Part shown: positions 1-6,840 of the stretch, piece after piece
Layout: each line of letters opens with the position of its first letter
Position numbering within the stretch: the stretch's first letter is position 1
From: Pseudomonadota bacterium
GTDB taxonomy: Bacteria; Pseudomonadota; Alphaproteobacteria; Rhizobiales; Devosiaceae
Reading direction: 5' to 3'
Length of the DNA stretch: 20,972 nucleotides
Assembly (NCBI GenBank): GCA_023393475.1
Contig: JAEWLC010000018.1
Location: 1 to 20,972 of the forward strand
Made by a program: the position numbers and the translations under genes
The notes under the pieces: generated by a model
What the model saw: only the letters and a program-made list of their open reading frames with translations
Database searches by the model: none
Told to the model about the DNA's origin: nothing

Positions 1-24
1 GGTCCCAGCTTTCGCTGGGATGAC
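1..24. repeat. REP-like palindrome, GTCAT-CCCAGCGAAAGC type (partial copy at window edge)
   Basis: The first 24 bases read as the reverse complement of GTCATCCCAGCGAAAGCTGG followed by GACC. This is the same dispersed palindrome found at 2084-2160 and 20941-20965. The CCAGC/GCTGG arms pair around GAAA. It lies outside genes, before the aminotransferase. Confidence 0.6.
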
Positions 25-137
25 AGCCGGTGAGCATGGCGCCAGTGAGGTCCGTTCCCACTATCCCTTCGCCCCGTTGCAATTCCGCCCATCCCGCCTA
101 TAAACACCCCCGCCTTTATCTCCCCGGAACCCCGTGA

Positions 138-1322
138 ATGTTTGAGACCCTCAAGAAGGCCACGCTCGACAAGATTTTCGTGCTCATGGCCGAGTATGCC
201 GCTGATCCCCGTGACGGAAAGATCGACCTCGGCGTGGGCGTCTACAAAGATCCGGGCAATAACACCCCGATCATGTCGGCGGTGAAGAAGGCCGAGCAGC
301 GCATCCTCGATAGCGCCAAGACCAAGACCTACAAGGGCGTGGTCGGCAACAAGGAGTTCAGCTCCGCCATCGTCGACCTGGCGCTCGGTGGCGTCGTCGA
401 CAAGTCGCGCATCCGCACCGTCAACGGCGCCGGCGGCACCGGCGCGCTGATGATCCTGCTGCAGGTGCTCGGCCGGGCGCGTCCGGGCGGCCGCATCTTC
501 ATCTCCGAGCCGACCTGGCCGAACCACATTCCGCTCGCCGAGAATGCCGGGCTGGAAGTGCACTACTACCCCTATTTCGACACCAGCACGCGCGGCGTCG
601 ATTTCGACGCCATGATGAAGGTGGTCGACAGCCTCACCAGCGACGACATCCTGCTGCTGCACGGCTGCTGCCACAACCCGACCGGCGCCAACCTGACGCC
701 AGCCCAGTGGGATATCGTGGTCGAGAGCCTGAAGCGCACTGGCGCCTTCCCGCTGGTCGATCTCGCCTATCTCGGCTTCGGCGACGGCATCGAGGCCGAT
801 GCCTACGGCGTGCGCAAGGTAGCGTCCTCGCTGCCCGAGTCGCTGATCGCCTTCTCGGCGTCGAAGAACTTCGGCCTTTATCGCGAGCGCGCCGGTGTCG
901 CCATCGCCATCGCCAGGGACAGCGAGACCGCCGACGTCGTCTCGTCGCAGATGCAGAACATCATTCGCGGCACCATTTCGCAGACCCCGGATCATGGCGC
1001 CGAAGTCGTCCGCGTCATCCTCGAGGACAAGGACCTGCGGGCCGAATGGGAAGCCGAGCTGACGGCGATGCGCGAGCGCATGCAGCGCCTGCGCGTCAAG
1101 CTGGCCGACGCCATCCGCCAGCGCTCGAACTCCAAGGACTTCGACTTCATCGCCGAGCATTCCGGCATGTTCTCGCTCCTTGGCCTGCCCGAGGACGTGG
1201 TGACCAAGCTGAAGCTCGAAGACGCCGTGTACATGATCAACGACAGCCGCATCAACGTCGCCGGCATCCCTGAAGATCGCGTCGGCGAGCTGGCCGACAA
1301 ATTGCTGGCCGCGGTGCGCTAA
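138..1322 (+). CDS. Aromatic amino acid / aspartate aminotransferase, class I (PLP)
   Basis: A 394-aa cytosolic fold-type I aminotransferase that would move an amino group between an aromatic amino acid or aspartate and 2-oxoglutarate. The family's key residues are all visible. They are HNPTG at 179-183 (Asn180), Asp208 and Tyr211 that contact the PLP ring, the Schiff-base lysine Lys243 in SASKN, Arg251 for the phosphate, and Arg371 in NDSRINVAG, which corresponds to the Arg that binds the substrate alpha-carboxylate (Arg386 in E. coli AspC). Length is normal for AspC/TyrB. The ATG at 138 is the first start giving the full N-terminus; only a weak GGAA lies upstream. AspC and TyrB types cannot be separated from the sequence alone, so no symbol is given. 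A GC-rich hairpin follows the stop. Confidence 0.93.
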   Translation: MFETLKKATLDKIFVLMAEYAADPRDGKIDLGVGVYKDPGNNTPIMSAVKKAEQRILDSAKTKTYKGVVGNKEFSSAIVDLALGGVVDKSRIRTVNGAGGTGALMILLQVLGRARPGGRIFISEPTWPNHIPLAENAGLEVHYYPYFDTSTRGVDFDAMMKVVDSLTSDDILLLHGCCHNPTGANLTPAQWDIVVESLKRTGAFPLVDLAYLGFGDGIEADAYGVRKVASSLPESLIAFSASKNFGLYRERAGVAIAIARDSETADVVSSQMQNIIRGTISQTPDHGAEVVRVILEDKDLRAEWEAELTAMRERMQRLRVKLADAIRQRSNSKDFDFIAEHSGMFSLLGLPEDVVTKLKLEDAVYMINDSRINVAGIPEDRVGELADKLLAAVR

Positions 1323-1327
1323 AACGC

Positions 1328-1351
1328 CCGGCGCGGCTTGTTCTGCGCCGG
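1328..1351 (+). terminator. Hairpin after the aminotransferase gene
   Basis: CCGGCGC (1328-1334) and GCGCCGG (1345-1351) form a perfect 7-bp stem with a 10-nt loop, five bases after the TAA stop. There is no T tract, so termination strength is uncertain. Confidence 0.5.
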
Positions 1352-1404
1352 AATTCCACTACCTATTGAGTAGACAAACAACACCTCTTGGAGGGGGAAC
1401 GGAA

Positions 1405-2058
1405 ATGAAGTTCTTCGTCGATACCGCCGAGATCAAGGACATCCGCGATCTCTATGCAACCGGCCTCCTGGACGGGGTGACGACGAACCCCTCGCTCGTC
1501 GCCAAGTCCGGCCGCGACTTCAAGGAAGTGATCAAGGAGATCTGCTCCATCGTGCCGGGCCCGGTCTCGGCCGAAGTCGCCTCCACCGACTACGAGGGCA
1601 TGGTCGCCGAAGGCCGTCACCTCGCCAAAATCGCCGACAACGTCGTGGTCAAGGTGCCGCTGACCGTCGATGGCCTTAAGGCCACCAAGACCTTTGCGGC
1701 CGAAGGCATCAAGATCAACGTCACGCTGTGCTTCTCGGCCAACCAGGCGCTGCTCGCCGCCAAGGTGGGCGCGACCTATATCTCGCCCTTCGTTGGCCGC
1801 CTCGATGATATCAACATCGACGGCATGGAGCTGATCCGCGACATCCGCACGATCTACGACAACTACGCCTTCTCGACCGAGATTCTCGCGGCCTCAATCC
1901 GCTCGGCCAACCACGTGACCGAGGCGGCGCTCGCCGGCGCCGACGTCGCCACCATCCCGCCGTCGGTGATCTACAAGCTCGCCGACCACCCGCTGACCAA
2001 GTCCGGCCTCGAGCAGTTCGTGAAGGACTGGAAGGCCACCGGCCAGTCGATCCTTTAG
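1405..2058 (+). CDS. tal: Transaldolase, small FSA/TalC-type
   Basis: A 217-aa single-domain TIM barrel of the small transaldolase/fructose-6-phosphate aldolase family. It acts in the non-oxidative pentose phosphate pathway by moving a dihydroxyacetone unit between sugar phosphates. Lys83 in VVKVPLT is the Schiff-base lysine. Other family motifs are TTNPSL (26-31), NVTLCFSANQA (105-115) and PPSVIYKL (185-192). Glu57 (SAEVAS) and Phe129 (SPFVGR) stand where E. coli FsaA has Gln59 and Tyr131; Glu/Phe is the transaldolase pattern. The start is ATG 1405 because the strong Shine-Dalgarno TTGGAGGGGG (1388-1397) sits 7 nt before it. A longer frame from 1366 adds 13 residues unlike the family. The gene follows the aminotransferase after an 82-nt gap and is followed by a REP pair. 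Confidence 0.93.
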   Translation: MKFFVDTAEIKDIRDLYATGLLDGVTTNPSLVAKSGRDFKEVIKEICSIVPGPVSAEVASTDYEGMVAEGRHLAKIADNVVVKVPLTVDGLKATKTFAAEGIKINVTLCFSANQALLAAKVGATYISPFVGRLDDINIDGMELIRDIRTIYDNYAFSTEILAASIRSANHVTEAALAGADVATIPPSVIYKLADHPLTKSGLEQFVKDWKATGQSIL

Positions 2059-2083
2059 GGGCACGGCCCAGCCCACCCACAAG

Positions 2084-2160
2084 GTCATCCCCGCGAAAGC
2101 GGGGATCTCCGTTCGGGTGGTCCGGCAAACAGAGATTCCCGCCTTCGCGGGAATGACATC
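2084..2160. repeat. Pair of REP-like palindromes in inverted orientation
   Basis: Two copies of the GTCAT-CCC-GCGAAAGC-GGG palindrome face each other. One is on the plus strand from 2086 (GTCATCCCCGCGAAAGCGGG, then GATCTC). The other, ending at about 2159, reads GAGATTCCCGCCTTCGCGGG followed by AATGAC. Each can fold alone, and the two can also pair with each other across a spacer of about 24 nt. They fill the space between tal and mrp and could terminate or stabilise transcripts. Confidence 0.75.
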
Positions 2161-2195
2161 GCGGGTGGGGCAGCACCCGTACGGAACCCGCCAAC

Positions 2196-3269
2196 ATGCC
2201 CAATGAATCCATCGCCGCCGCGGTAAGATCCGCACTCGCCACCGTCGAAATCCCCGGCGGCGGCGCGCTTGCCGGCTATGGCGGCCTCTCCGAAATCATC
2301 GTCACCACCGGCGCCGTTGCCTTCGCCATCTCGGTGGCGCCCGGCATGGAGGCGGCTTTCGGCCCGGCGCGCGAGCAGGCCCAGGCCGCGGCACAGAAGG
2401 TGGCCGGGGGCCGCAAGGTCATGGTCTCGCTAACCTCCGACCGCGCGCCTGCCTCGGCCCAGCCCAAGCAGGCCCGTCCGGGCGTGCCGCAGCGCGAGGC
2501 CGTGCACGGTGTCCGCCACATCATCGCTGTCGGCTCGGGCAAGGGCGGCGTCGGCAAATCGACCGTCGCGGTAAACCTCGCCCTCGGCTTCGCCGCCGAA
2601 GGCCTCCGCACCGGTCTCCTCGACGCCGACCTCTACGGCCCGTCCGTCCCGAAGCTCCTCGGTATCGAGGGCCAGCCGGCGGTTCGCGACGACGGCATCT
2701 TCTCCCCGCACGAGGCCTTTGGCCTCAAGGCCATGTCCATCGGCTCGATGCTGACCGCCAACCAGGCCGTGGTCTGGCGCGGCCCGATGGCAACCTCGGC
2801 CCTCCGCCAGTTGCTGCGCGAGACGGACTGGGGTGGGCTAGATGTACTGGTCGTCGACCTGCCGCCCGGCACCGGCGACATCCAGATTTCGCTGGTCCAG
2901 CAGGTGCCGCTGGTCGGCGCGGTGATCGTCTCGACCCCGCAGGACCTTGCGCTGATCGATGCGCACAAGGCGATGGACATGCTGGCGCGGACCGGCGTGC
3001 CCATCCTCGGCCTCGTCGAGAACATGAGCTACTTCGTCGCCCCCGATACCGGCACCCGCTACGATATCTTCGGCCACGGTGGCGCGCAGGCGGCCGCCAA
3101 GGGCTTCAACGTGCCTTTCCTCGGCGAAATCCCGCTGGTGATGTCGATCCGCGAAACCTCCGACGCCGGCCGCCCGGTCGTCGCCACCAATCCCGACGGG
3201 CCCGAGGCGAAGGCCTTCCGCGCCATCGTTCGCAATATCCTCGCCGCTCAGCCGCAGCTTCGGCGATGA
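2196..3269 (+). CDS. mrp: Mrp/ApbC-family iron-sulfur cluster carrier P-loop ATPase
   Basis: A 357-aa cytosolic P-loop ATPase of the Mrp/NBP35 group, which is thought to carry Fe-S clusters to apo-proteins. Residues 1-80 form the MIP18/DUF59 domain. A short Ala/Pro linker follows. From 108 is the deviant Walker A GSGKGGVGKST (113-123), with DADLYGPS (143-150) and DLPPGTGD (221-228). The stretch after ENMSYF (275-280) reads VAPDTGTRYDIFGHGG. Many Mrp proteins have a CPxC-type cysteine pair there; it is absent here, as I recall for many alphaproteobacterial homologues. The start is ATG 2196 with a weak upstream GGAA. The stop overlaps the next gene's start by 4 nt, so the two are probably translated together. 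Confidence 0.93.
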   Translation: MPNESIAAAVRSALATVEIPGGGALAGYGGLSEIIVTTGAVAFAISVAPGMEAAFGPAREQAQAAAQKVAGGRKVMVSLTSDRAPASAQPKQARPGVPQREAVHGVRHIIAVGSGKGGVGKSTVAVNLALGFAAEGLRTGLLDADLYGPSVPKLLGIEGQPAVRDDGIFSPHEAFGLKAMSIGSMLTANQAVVWRGPMATSALRQLLRETDWGGLDVLVVDLPPGTGDIQISLVQQVPLVGAVIVSTPQDLALIDAHKAMDMLARTGVPILGLVENMSYFVAPDTGTRYDIFGHGGAQAAAKGFNVPFLGEIPLVMSIRETSDAGRPVVATNPDGPEAKAFRAIVRNILAAQPQLRR

Positions 3270-3685
3270 GCCCGCTGGCATTCACCGTAGCGACCGAAGC
3301 CGAGATCGACGCGGTCATCGGCATCGCTCCAGCGGGGGATGAGCGCCGCGCCGCCGTCGCCGCACATGTCGCGGCGCGCCAGTGCCATGTGGCGTGGAAG
3401 GATGGCGTTGCCGTCGGCTACCTCGTCCTCACGCACGACTTCTTCCACTCGCCCTTCATCGAACTGGTCGTGGTTGCGCCGCTACGCCGCCGCAGCGGTA
3501 TCGGTCGCGCGCTGATCGAATATTGCGTCGGCCTCGTGCCGGCCGGCGAGAAGCTCTGGACCTCGACTAACGAGTCCAACCCGGCGATGCGGGCGTTGCT
3601 GCCGCAATGCGGCTTCATCGAAAGCGGGCGGGTCGACAACCTCGATCCCGGCGATCCCGAACTGATCTTCGTCCGGCTGCCCTAG
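3266..3685 (+). CDS. GNAT-family N-acetyltransferase
   Basis: A 139-aa protein with the Gcn5-related acetyltransferase fold, which moves an acetyl group from acetyl-CoA to an amine. The acetyl-CoA loop is in VVAPLRRRSGIGRALIEYC (about 69-87), where RRSGIG fits the family's Q/RxxGxG/A pattern. The C-terminal part (MRALLPQCGFIESGRV) fits the last helix and strand of the fold. The ATG at 3266 overlaps the mrp TGA (ATGA), so it lies in the mrp operon and probably depends on translational coupling. Nothing in the sequence shows its substrate, and co-transcription with mrp does not by itself indicate a shared function. Confidence 0.85.
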   Translation: MSPLAFTVATEAEIDAVIGIAPAGDERRAAVAAHVAARQCHVAWKDGVAVGYLVLTHDFFHSPFIELVVVAPLRRRSGIGRALIEYCVGLVPAGEKLWTSTNESNPAMRALLPQCGFIESGRVDNLDPGDPELIFVRLP

Positions 3686-3690
3686 CCGCC

Positions 3691-3704
3691 CGCCATCGAT
3701 GGCG
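3691..3704. repeat. Perfect 14-bp palindrome CGCCATCGATGGCG
   Basis: A perfect palindrome just after the GNAT stop codon and about 46 nt upstream of the LacI-type operator. It shares the ATCGAT centre with that operator and could be a second, weaker operator or a chance palindrome. Confidence 0.3.
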
Positions 3705-3711
3705 CCGGGGG

Positions 3712-3740
3712 GTGACATCTCGCCCCTCCATCGTTATGCA
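3712..3740 (+). promoter_or_regulatory. Candidate sigma-70 promoter of the beta-glucosidase gene
   Basis: GTGACA (3712-3717), a 17-nt spacer, then TATGCA (3735-3740). The -35 is close to consensus and the -10 is moderate. The -10 overlaps the LacI-type operator at 3737-3750, which is a usual arrangement for repression. Confidence 0.42.
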
Positions 3741-3750
3741 ATCGATTACA
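3737..3750. promoter_or_regulatory. LacI-family operator-like palindrome upstream of the GH1 gene
   Basis: TGCAATCGATTACA fits the LacI/GalR-family operator pattern TGNAANCGNTTNCA at every fixed base. It is a near-perfect palindrome around CG. It lies 78 nt before the beta-glucosidase ATG and overlaps the candidate -10. The likely meaning is sugar-responsive repression by a LacI-type regulator, but no such regulator is encoded in this window. Confidence 0.6.
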
Positions 3751-3828
3751 TTGACCGCTCCTGTCGCGAATCGGCCGGGTGGATCGACCACAACGAGCGC
3801 TACGCGCCACCCGATTCGAGGAGACACG

Positions 3829-5136
3829 ATGTTCGAGATTGCCCGTCAGGACCTCGGCCCGAATTTCACCTTTGGCGCTGCCACTGCCGCCTACCAGATC
3901 GAGGGCGGCCAGACCGATGGACGCGGCCCGTGCATCTGGGACACTTTCTCCGCCACCCCGGGCAACGTGAAGCGCGCCGACAACGGCTCGGTGGCCACCG
4001 ACCACTACAACCGCTGGCCCGAGGACCTCGACCTCGTCCGCGACGGCGGTTTCGATGCCTACCGTTTCTCGCTTGCCTGGCCGCGCCTCATTCCCGAGGG
4101 CACCGGGGCGGTGAACGACAAGGGCCTCGCCTTCTACGATCGCCTGATCGACGGCATGCTCGAACGCGGCATCAAGCCCTACGCGACACTCTACCACTGG
4201 GACCTGCCGAGCGCCCTGATGGACAAGGGCGGCTGGATGAACCGCGATATCGCCAACTGGTTCGGCGAATACGCGCAACTCGTCGGCCATCATTTCGGTG
4301 ATCGCCTGCATGCCACGGCGACCATCAACGAGCCCTGGTGCGTCGCTTTCCTCAGCCACTTCCTCGGCATCCATGCGCCCGGCTATCGCGACGTCCGCGC
4401 CGCCGCCCGCGCCATGCACCACGTTCTCCTCGCCCACGGCACCGCCATCGATGCCTTGCGCGCCGAAGGCACGAAGAACCTCGGAATCGTGCTCAACCTC
4501 GAAAGGGCCGAGCCCGCGTCGGACAGTGCCGAGGACCAGGTTGCGTTCGACTATGGCGATGCCCTGTTCAACCGCTGGTATCTCGATGGCGTGTTCAAGG
4601 GGCGCTATCCCGAGCTGCTCACCAGGGCGCTCGAGCAGTACCTGCCGCAGGGCTACGAGAAGGACATGGAGGTCGTCTCCCGCCCGCTCGACTGGCTCGG
4701 CATCAACTACTACACCCGCGGCCTCTACAAGTACGACGCCTCGCGCCCGGTCTTCCCCTATACGCAGATCAAGGGCGACCTGCCACGCTCCGACCTCGGC
4801 TGGGAGATCTACCCCAAGGGCCTCGAGGATCTGCTTGTCCGCGTCAGCCGCGAATACACCAAGCTCCCGCTCTTCATCACTGAAACCGGCATGAGCGAGA
4901 CCGACGACACCCGCCGGGTGCAGTACTACGACGCGCACCTCCGCGCCGTCGCCAATGCCCAGCAGCAGGGCGCCGATGTCCGCGGCTTTTTCGCCTGGTC
5001 GCTGCTCGACAACTACGAATGGGCCGAGGGCTACCAGAGCCGCTTCGGCATCGTGCATGTCGACTATGAAACCCAGAAGCGCACCCCCAAGGGCAGCTAT
5101 CGCGCCTTCCAGGGCATGCTGCACAACACCCGCTGA
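3829..5136 (+). CDS. GH1 family beta-glucosidase
   Basis: A 435-aa retaining glycoside hydrolase of family 1 that would cleave beta-glucosides such as cellobiose. There is no signal peptide, so it probably acts in the cytoplasm on imported disaccharides. The N-terminal signature is FTFGAATAAYQIEGG (13-27). The acid/base is Glu168 in TINEPW and the nucleophile is Glu352 in ITETG. WSLLDNYEWAEGY (390-402) is the usual aglycone/glucose-site segment. Length is close to the 440-460 aa normal for bacterial GH1. The start is ATG 3829, with GAGGAGA at 3818-3824. The open frame extends upstream to 3607 through the GNAT gene but has no family similarity there. Control by the LacI-type operator upstream is likely. 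A perfect inverted repeat follows the stop. Confidence 0.95.
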   Translation: MFEIARQDLGPNFTFGAATAAYQIEGGQTDGRGPCIWDTFSATPGNVKRADNGSVATDHYNRWPEDLDLVRDGGFDAYRFSLAWPRLIPEGTGAVNDKGLAFYDRLIDGMLERGIKPYATLYHWDLPSALMDKGGWMNRDIANWFGEYAQLVGHHFGDRLHATATINEPWCVAFLSHFLGIHAPGYRDVRAAARAMHHVLLAHGTAIDALRAEGTKNLGIVLNLERAEPASDSAEDQVAFDYGDALFNRWYLDGVFKGRYPELLTRALEQYLPQGYEKDMEVVSRPLDWLGINYYTRGLYKYDASRPVFPYTQIKGDLPRSDLGWEIYPKGLEDLLVRVSREYTKLPLFITETGMSETDDTRRVQYYDAHLRAVANAQQQGADVRGFFAWSLLDNYEWAEGYQSRFGIVHVDYETQKRTPKGSYRAFQGMLHNTR

Positions 5137-5143
5137 ACCCGGC

Positions 5144-5173
5144 CAGCCGACAATTGAATCGAATTGTCGGCTG
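5144..5173 (+). terminator. Perfect 12-bp inverted repeat after the beta-glucosidase gene
   Basis: CAGCCGACAATT (5144-5155), loop GAATCG, then AATTGTCGGCTG (5162-5173). It starts 7 nt after the TGA. There is no T run, so it may be a bidirectional or rho-aided terminator or a protein-binding site for the gene that follows. Confidence 0.55.
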
Positions 5174-5224
5174 ATCCCTTCACGCCTCGACGGCAGTATC
5201 CGCGGCATATGGTCGGGGGATACT

Positions 5225-6085
5225 GTGCCGATACTTCGCTTCTGGATTGCCATTGCGCTGCGCCTCGTAATGGGCGCAGCCGGCCTCGCGCTTGGCGCCT
5301 ATGGGTGCTTCAACGTGGTCGGGGCAGCTTTCGTCTTCATGACGGTCCGCCCGCATCTCGAGGCGACTGACAACCTGCCGCCGCCGGATTTCCTGTTCCA
5401 GCTTTTCGGCCTCAACCTTGGCCTCGGCGTCCTCGGCGTGGTGCTGCTCATCTTCGCCATCCGCGGCATCATCGCCCGCATCGAAGCGGGCCTGCCGGGC
5501 GAGGACGAGGGCGTTGGCAGCACGCCGGCCGGCCGGTTCGTGAGCGTGCTCCTCTATGGGGCCGGCTTCTGCTTTGCCGCGTTCTCGCTGGCCGTGAGCA
5601 TCGTGCCGGGCGCGCAGACTGCGCTGCTCGTTGCGACCGGCACCACGGTCGAGGCGCAAGTCACCGGCCTCGATCCGACTGACGACCCAAGGCAGTGGAT
5701 CATCCACTACAGCTATGAGGCCGGCGGTCGCACGATCGAAGGCACCATCCCCGGCACCTTCCGCGACGAGTTCGAGCGCGAGCGGCGCAAGACTCTCGAA
5801 ATCGCCTACGAACCGGCCAACCCGGACCGCCACCAGGTGACCGAAAACTACGGCCACGCCGATTTCGCCTGGTTCGTCCTGACCCGGGTGCTGGTGCTGA
5901 TGGTGGGCCTCTGGGGCCTGACACGTAACCTCGCGCCCATGCCGCCGCCGCGGGCGGAAGAGCCGGCAAGGGGCGAGCGCGCGCCGACTCGTTTCATGGT
6001 CGAGGAACCGGCGCCGGAGCCAAGGCCGCGCGCGGTCTCGGCGGAGCCCGGAGCACGGCGCACCTTCGGCCGGCGTGGGGCCTAG
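5225..6085 (+). CDS. DUF3592 domain membrane protein
   Basis: A 286-aa protein of unknown function, probably in the inner membrane. Hydrophobic segments lie at about 3-33, 58-80, 103-128 and 215-233. Between the last two is a soluble domain (about 133-210) with the DUF3592 pattern: GTTVEAQVTGL, then IIHYSYEAGGRTIEGTI, then LEIAYEPANPDRHQV. The C-terminal 50 residues are rich in Pro, Arg and Glu and look disordered. I chose the GTG at 5225 because it directly precedes the first membrane segment and has a GGGGGA at 5215-5220, though the spacing is only 4 nt. The frame continues upstream to 4955 inside the beta-glucosidase without meaning. It ends 2 nt from the stop of the convergent permease. 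Confidence 0.72.
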   Translation: MPILRFWIAIALRLVMGAAGLALGAYGCFNVVGAAFVFMTVRPHLEATDNLPPPDFLFQLFGLNLGLGVLGVVLLIFAIRGIIARIEAGLPGEDEGVGSTPAGRFVSVLLYGAGFCFAAFSLAVSIVPGAQTALLVATGTTVEAQVTGLDPTDDPRQWIIHYSYEAGGRTIEGTIPGTFRDEFERERRKTLEIAYEPANPDRHQVTENYGHADFAWFVLTRVLVLMVGLWGLTRNLAPMPPPRAEEPARGERAPTRFMVEEPAPEPRPRAVSAEPGARRTFGRRGA

Positions 6086-6087
6086 CT

Positions 6088-6840
6088 CTAGCGGAACACC
6101 AGCAGCTTGAGCGCCAGCGCGACCGACACCACCACCACCAGTGGCCGGATCAGCTTCGCGCCGAAGCGGATGCCGGTCAGCGCCCCTAGATAGCCGCCGA
6201 CCACCTGGCCGATGATCATGGCGAAGGCGGCTGGCCAGACCACGTCGCCCGACGGGATGAACAGGGCCAGCGCGCCGGCATTCGAGACCAGATTGAGCAC
6301 CTTGGTGTGCCCAGCGGCGCGAACGAGGCCCAGCCCGAACAGGCCGACGAAGCCCATGGTCAGGAACGAACCGGTGCCGGGGCCGAGGCCACCGTCGTAA
6401 AAGCCGATCACGAACCCCATCACCGGCACGAACACCACGAAGTTGAACCGGGCATGCCTGTCGTCGTCGGTGAGGCGCGGTGCGAAGGCGAAGTAGACGG
6501 CGATGCAGATGAGCGCGATCGGAACGGCATATTGCAGCACCGCCGTGTCGATCGATTTCACCGCCAGCGCGCCAAGGAAGGCACCGACGAAAGTCAGCGG
6601 AATGGCGAGGGCCAGCGCCCGCAGCGAGACGAACCCTTTCCGCCAGTAGGTGAAGGCGGCGATCGCCGTGCCGACCACGGACTGCACCTTGTTGGTGCCG
6701 AAGGCGGCGATGGGCGGAATCCCGACGGCCATCAGCGCCGGCACCGCGATCAGCCCGCCACCACCCGCGATGGCATCGACGAACCCCGCCAGCAAGCCGA
6801 CAAAGCCCAGAACCACGAGGATGGTGATGTCGAGCGTCAA
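6088..6840 (-). CDS. TSUP-family (TauE/SafE, YfcA-like) membrane permease
   Basis: A 250-aa integral membrane protein of the sulfite exporter TauE/SafE group, which moves sulfur-containing or organic anions; the substrate here is unknown. About eight hydrophobic segments are visible. The two internal repeats carry VDAIAGGGGLI with GIPPIAAFGTNK in the first half, and GFYDGGLGPGTGSF with GHTKVLNLVSNAGAL in the second. The most likely start is a TTG at 6840 that overlaps the hisG stop (TTGA). The frame runs further back into hisG, but that stretch is arginine-rich and not membrane-like. The overlap makes it the fourth gene of the hisS-hisZ-hisG operon. Its role beside histidine genes is not obvious. 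Confidence 0.85.
   Translation of the reverse strand: MTLDITILVVLGFVGLLAGFVDAIAGGGGLIAVPALMAVGIPPIAAFGTNKVQSVVGTAIAAFTYWRKGFVSLRALALAIPLTFVGAFLGALAVKSIDTAVLQYAVPIALICIAVYFAFAPRLTDDDRHARFNFVVFVPVMGFVIGFYDGGLGPGTGSFLTMGFVGLFGLGLVRAAGHTKVLNLVSNAGALALFIPSGDVVWPAAFAMIIGQVVGGYLGALTGIRFGAKLIRPLVVVVSVALALKLLVFR

Noticed and set aside
3607..3828. N-terminal extension of 74 residues on the beta-glucosidase
   Set aside because: It overlaps the GNAT gene and the operator/promoter region and is arginine-rich. The ATG at 3829 has a good ribosome-binding site and matches where GH1 proteins start.
3682..5253. A 523-codon minus-strand frame opposite the beta-glucosidase
   Set aside because: No recognisable domain, no ribosome-binding site, and codon composition typical of an antisense shadow of the GH1 gene.
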